In this document: positions 5,352-7,975 of the stretch, one piece after another | Layout: every line of letters begins with the position of its first letter | Position numbering within the stretch: position 1 is the first letter of the stretch | Assembly (NCBI GenBank): GCA_002337215.1 | Contig: DDFO01000031.1 | Span: 42,970 to 50,944, forward strand | DNA from: Phycisphaerales bacterium UBA1926 | Lineage (GTDB): Bacteria; Planctomycetota; Phycisphaerae; Phycisphaerales; UBA1924 | DNA: 7,975 bases | Direction: 5' to 3' | Program-made: the position numbers and the translations under genes | Notes under the pieces: model-generated | The model's input: the letters and a program-made list of their open reading frames with translations, nothing else | Database searches by the model: none | Told to the model about the DNA's origin: nothing

Positions 5352-5423
5352 CGGGGAAGGGTACACTGCCCGGAACGACGGAAACGGCGGGGCCGCGACC
5401 CGCCGGGACGGAGAGACCCCGAT
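5352..5423 (+). promoter_or_regulatory. kdsD/scpA divergent intergenic region with scpA leader hairpin and ribosome binding site
   Basis: Seventy-two bases separate the two divergent genes. GGAGAG (5410-5415) lies eight bases before the TTG at 5424 and decides the scpA start, since no ATG or GTG fits. A 7-bp hairpin (5385-5391 with 5399-5405, 7-base loop) ends just before this site and could affect access to it. TACACT at 5362-5367 is a possible -10 box for scpA, but no -35 is found at suitable spacing. No Shine-Dalgarno is seen for kdsD. Confidence 0.5.
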
Positions 5424-6287
5424 TTGACCACCGAGTACCGCGTCCATCTCGATGCGTTCGAAGGCCCGATGGACCTGCTGCTCTACCTGATCCGCCGGGC
5501 GGAGGTGGAGATCACGCAGATACCGGTCACGACGATCGCGGACCAGTACCTCGCGTATCTGGAGCACATCGACGCGATCGACATCGATCTCGCGGGTGAG
5601 TTTCTGGTGATGGCGGCGACGCTGATGGAGCTCAAGAGCCGGGTCGTGGGGATGGCGGGCCGGGAATCCGAGGGCGACGAGGCAACGGCCGAGCGCGACG
5701 AGAACGCGCCCGACCCGAGGGCGGAACTGGTCGCGCAGCTGCTCGAGTACAAGAAGTACCGAGACGCGGCGGACGCCCTCGAGCGGCACAAGGACGACTG
5801 GGAGGCCCGGTTCCCGGCGGCGCCCGCGGGTGTGTCTGCTGACGAACTCAAGGAAGCCTTCGAGTCGATGGACGACCCCGAACTCGAGGACCTGGACCTG
5901 CTCGACCTGTTCGAGGCGTTCCGCCGGATCGCCGACAGCGTGAACATGGATCGGCTGGGCGAGCACGAGGTCGTCAGCGACGACACGCCCATCGAGATCC
6001 ACGCCGAGGACATCTTGGAACGCGTGCGCTCGGAATCGGGAACCGGGGGACAGCTCACGCTGTTCGGCGTGCTGCATGGGCGGACGCGCGGCGAGATGGT
6101 CGGGCTCTTCCTCGCGATGCTGAGCCTGATCCGCGAGCAGCGGCTGAGCTTCCACCAGGAGCAGGACGAATCGGGCGTCAAGGGCGCGATCGTGCTCGAG
6201 GCGCGGACGCCCCCCGTGCACGAGGACAGCCATGAGGACGAGGGCAGCGTCGTGCGATCGTCGATGAGCGATGACTATTCGAGCTGA
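5424..6287 (+). CDS. scpA: Segregation and condensation protein A (ScpA)
   Basis: This 287-residue protein is the kleisin of the bacterial SMC-ScpAB condensin, which bridges the SMC ATPase heads and helps organise and segregate the chromosome. The N-terminal domain is highly diagnostic: YRVHLDAFEGPMDLLLYLI (5-23), then EVEITQIPVTTIADQYLAYL (27-46) and AGEFLVMAATLMELKSR (57-73), the helices that bind the SMC neck. A variable acidic middle follows (about 80-200, with ELVAQLLEYKKYRDAADALE at 101-120). The C-terminal winged-helix part is LTLFGVLHGRTRGEMVGLFLAMLSLIREQRL (211-241), which contacts the SMC cap. About 25 further residues are acidic and Ser-rich. The length is normal for the family. 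TTG is the start because GGAGAG precedes it and the family pattern begins at once. scpB, often the next gene in other bacteria, is not in this window. The next gene is an unrelated exported protein 93 bases on. Confidence 0.92.
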   Translation: MTTEYRVHLDAFEGPMDLLLYLIRRAEVEITQIPVTTIADQYLAYLEHIDAIDIDLAGEFLVMAATLMELKSRVVGMAGRESEGDEATAERDENAPDPRAELVAQLLEYKKYRDAADALERHKDDWEARFPAAPAGVSADELKEAFESMDDPELEDLDLLDLFEAFRRIADSVNMDRLGEHEVVSDDTPIEIHAEDILERVRSESGTGGQLTLFGVLHGRTRGEMVGLFLAMLSLIREQRLSFHQEQDESGVKGAIVLEARTPPVHEDSHEDEGSVVRSSMSDDYSS

Positions 6288-6336
6288 CCGGTGCGGCGCC
6301 CTGCCGCCGGGCGTGTTGGGAATCTCGAATCTGCCT

Positions 6337-6380
6337 CGGCGTCGGGTCTCCGGGGTACGCTGACGCCGGAGGTACCGATC
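6337..6380 (+). promoter_or_regulatory. Ribosome binding site of the PhoPQ-related gene with possible occluding hairpins
   Basis: GGAGG at 6368-6372 lies eight bases before the GTG at 6381, the strongest plus-strand Shine-Dalgarno in the window, and it fixes the start. CTCCGG (6348-6353) is complementary to CCGGAG (6366-6371), which contains most of this site. A longer-range 7-bp pairing, 6337-6343 with 6362-6368, also reaches its first base. The leader could therefore hide the site; whether it does so is untested. Confidence 0.5.
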
Positions 6381-7823
6381 GTGAAGACGCCGTTCGCTGT
6401 TGCTGTTGCAATCCTGTCCGCTGCCGCGTGTGCCGGAGGCGGGGCCGACGCGAACGCGGTGGTGACGAACTCACTGCTCGACCGGTACACGGCCGAACGC
6501 GACGATTCGTTCGCGTGGTCGCTCGTGAAGACGTACGAGGGCGAGGGCGTGAAGGGGTACGTCCTCGATCTGACGAGCCAGACCTGGCGCGATGAAGATG
6601 AGGTGAGCCACCCCGCGTGGACGCACATGGTGCAGATCGTCGTGCCGGATCCGGTTTTTGCGGGCGGGGACGGGAACGAGACACGCCCGTTCACGCCACC
6701 GGAGACCGCGCTGCTCTTCATCGGGGGGAACACCCGCAAGCAAGACCCGCCGGGCGTGATGGACTGGATGCTGGCGCAGATGGCGCTCTCCACCGGTTCG
6801 GTCGTCGTCATGGTGCCCAACGTGCCGAACCAGCCCATGGTGCTCAACGGAGACGGAAAGCGGCGCTACGAAGACGACTTGCTCGCCGAGACCTGGACGA
6901 CGGCGGGCCGAACGGGCGACCCGGCGTGGATCATCCACCTCGCGATGGTCGAGTCGGCCGTCGCGACGATGGACGCCGCCCAGGCGTTCCTCGCGACGGG
7001 CGAGGGCGGCGGCATCGACATCACCGGGTTTGTGGTCTCCGGCGCGAGCAAGCGCGGGTGGACGAGCTGGCTGACTTCGGCCGTGGACGACCGCGTGCGC
7101 GGCATCGTCCCGCTCGTCATCGACGTCATGAACCTGCCCGAGATGATCGAGCATCACTGGGGCGCGTACGGCTTCTGGGCGCCGGCGATCGGCGACTACG
7201 CGGGCCGGCAACTCTTCAACTGGCTCGGCTCGCCCGAATCGCGCACGCTCCGCGAGGTCGTCGATCCGTATCTCTACCGCGACCGGTTCACGATGCCCAA
7301 GTTCATCGTCAATGCCGCGGGGGACGAGTACTTCTTGCCGGATACGACACGCTACTTCCTGAGCGACCTGCCGGGGCTCACCCGGCTCCGCGTCGTGCCC
7401 AACGCCGACCACGCGATCGACCGAAACCTCGACGCGGTGCAGTCGGCGCTCGGGTTCTACGCGGCGGTCATCAACGATCGCCCGATCCCCGAACTCTCGT
7501 GGACGATCGATCCCCAAGACCCGGGTCGGATGGTGGTCAGCGCAGACGCCGTGCCGACGAAGGTCACGCTGTGGACCGCGACGAACCCGGAGGCCCGCGA
7601 CTTCCGGCGCGAAGAGATCGGCGATGTCTGGGTGCCTGCGGCGCTCGATGCGGATGAACTGGGTGACTACGCCGCGAAGGTGGCGACACCCGAGGAAGGC
7701 TTCGTCGCGTATCTGGTCGAGGCGCGCTTCCGCGTCGAGGGGCAGGCGCTGCCGCTGGTGTTCACGACCGAGGTGCAGGTGCTGCCCGACGTGCTGCCGC
7801 ACGCGGACAAGCCGATGGAATGA
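6381..7823 (+). CDS. Exported PhoPQ-activated pathogenicity-related (PF10142-type) alpha/beta-hydrolase-like protein
   Basis: This 480-residue protein matches the PhoPQ-activated pathogenicity-related family (named from Salmonella PqaA), secreted or periplasmic alpha/beta-hydrolase-like proteins of uncertain substrate. The N-terminus (Lys2, hydrophobic 4-16, small residues to about 25) is a signal peptide. Family blocks follow in order: FAWSLVKTYEGEGVKGYVLDLTSQTWR (44-70), TALLFIGGNTRK (109-120), VPNVPNQPMVLNGDGK (145-160) and EDDLLAETW (164-172). The nucleophile motif is SGASKRGWTSWLTSAVD (220-236) with Ser223; next come EHHWGAYGFWAPAIGDYAG (257-275), NAAGDEYFLPDT (311-322) with Asp315, and VPNADHAID (339-347) with His344. 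A Ser-Asp-His triad is thus plausible. Residues about 370-480 form a beta-rich C-terminal part. The GTG at 6381 is chosen for its GGAGG and because it starts the signal peptide; a GTG at 6291 would put 30 charged residues before it. No PhoP/PhoQ genes are nearby, so the family name says nothing about regulation here. Confidence 0.9.
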   Translation: MKTPFAVAVAILSAAACAGGGADANAVVTNSLLDRYTAERDDSFAWSLVKTYEGEGVKGYVLDLTSQTWRDEDEVSHPAWTHMVQIVVPDPVFAGGDGNETRPFTPPETALLFIGGNTRKQDPPGVMDWMLAQMALSTGSVVVMVPNVPNQPMVLNGDGKRRYEDDLLAETWTTAGRTGDPAWIIHLAMVESAVATMDAAQAFLATGEGGGIDITGFVVSGASKRGWTSWLTSAVDDRVRGIVPLVIDVMNLPEMIEHHWGAYGFWAPAIGDYAGRQLFNWLGSPESRTLREVVDPYLYRDRFTMPKFIVNAAGDEYFLPDTTRYFLSDLPGLTRLRVVPNADHAIDRNLDAVQSALGFYAAVINDRPIPELSWTIDPQDPGRMVVSADAVPTKVTLWTATNPEARDFRREEIGDVWVPAALDADELGDYAAKVATPEEGFVAYLVEARFRVEGQALPLVFTTEVQVLPDVLPHADKPME

Positions 7824-7835
7824 TCGCATACGAGA

Positions 7836-7938
7836 TTGAACGCCCGGCCCGTGAACGCGGGCGGGGGCGTCTTCTCAACCCTCTTCTCCCCATGAGCAGA
7901 CCGCACCCCCCGCCCGCGGAGGCGGGCCGGGCGTTCAA
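7836..7938. repeat. Paired imperfect inverted repeat (REP/BIME-like) after the PhoPQ-related gene
   Basis: The left arm 7836-7867 is complementary to the right arm 7907-7938. Sixteen outer bases match perfectly (TTGAACGCCCGGCCCG at 7836-7851 against 7923-7938), then four mismatched bases, then twelve perfect inner bases (7856-7867 against 7907-7918). The 39 bases between the arms are C/T-rich. Each arm also folds on itself: GCCCG/CGGGC on the left, and GCCCGC-GGAG-GCGGGC (7912-7927) on the right. Two head-to-head self-folding units in an intergenic space are the layout of a BIME. No U-run follows on either strand, so it is not a canonical terminator, although the hairpin could stabilise or end the transcript. 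Confidence 0.7.
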
Positions 7939-7975
7939 AATCGGTTGCCTGTGCGCATGCTCGCTGCGCACCTGC
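7939..7975. other. Unassigned right edge
   Basis: The last 37 bases show no start codon with a ribosome binding site and no recognisable coding end. A 6-bp hairpin, GTGCGC (7951-7956) with GCGCAC (7966-7971), is visible. It may belong to the region before or after the next gene, which is outside the window. Confidence 0.3.

Noticed and set aside
4356..5423. In-frame upstream extension of scpA
   Set aside because: It is antisense to kdsD. The ScpA family pattern and ribosome binding site place the start at 5424.
5352..6233. In-frame upstream extension of kdsD on the minus strand
   Set aside because: It is antisense to scpA and lacks KdsD similarity; the enzyme has its normal length from the ATG at 5351.
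6417..6434. Lipoprotein signal (Cys17) in the PhoPQ-related protein
   Set aside because: The residues before the cysteine are Ala-Ala-Ala, without the Leu/Val/Ile expected at -3, so a type I signal peptide is more likely, though a lipoprotein is not excluded.
6471..7829. 452-codon open frame on the minus strand
   Set aside because: It is the complement of the PhoPQ-related gene. The translation is His/Arg/Asp-rich shadow sequence with no domain.
7951..7971. 6-bp hairpin at the right edge
   Set aside because: It is short, lacks a T-run and sits at the window end, so chance in GC-rich sequence is as likely as function.

Overview
The window is GC-rich chromosomal DNA, most likely from a planctomycete of the Phycisphaerae/Phycisphaerales group. 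The clues are a C-terminal tail at the left edge that resembles the 'GC-type dockerin' anchors common in that group, an HU protein with a long lysine/alanine/proline N-terminal tail, an ECF sigma/anti-sigma pair with a planctomycete-like look, and a PhoPQ-activated-pathogenicity-related (PF10142-type) exported protein. The lineage is inferred from protein character; the window contains no rRNA or other marker. I see no tRNA, CRISPR array, transposase or phage gene.

Layout. (1) 1-57 (+): last 18 codons of a probable secreted dockerin-tailed protein, followed by a strong intrinsic terminator (157-187). (2) 247-2654 (-): a three-gene unit read right to left. It encodes a D-2-hydroxyacid dehydrogenase of the glyoxylate/hydroxypyruvate reductase type, an ECF sigma factor, and a membrane anti-sigma factor whose start codon overlaps the sigma stop by 8 bases. 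(3) 2739-3497 (+): a small endonuclease/exonuclease/phosphatase-fold protein, divergent from the dehydrogenase. (4) 3673-4089 (+): the tailed HU protein, with three successive hairpins in its 3' region, the last a good terminator. (5) 4266-5351 (-): an arabinose-5-phosphate isomerase (KdsD/KpsF; SIS plus two CBS domains) for Kdo/LPS synthesis. (6) 5424-6287 (+): the condensin subunit ScpA, divergent from kdsD and starting at TTG. (7) 6381-7823 (+): an exported alpha/beta-hydrolase-like PhoPQ-related protein. (8) 7836-7938: a 32-bp imperfect inverted repeat pair resembling a REP/BIME element.

Most genes are housekeeping (chromosome organisation by HU and ScpA, outer-membrane precursor synthesis by KdsD) or envelope sensing (sigma/anti-sigma). 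No clearly new multi-gene system is visible. The items most worth a second look are the dehydrogenase-sigma-anti-sigma unit with a cysteine-poor anti-sigma factor, the tailed HU with its structured 3' region, and the paired inverted repeat at the right end.
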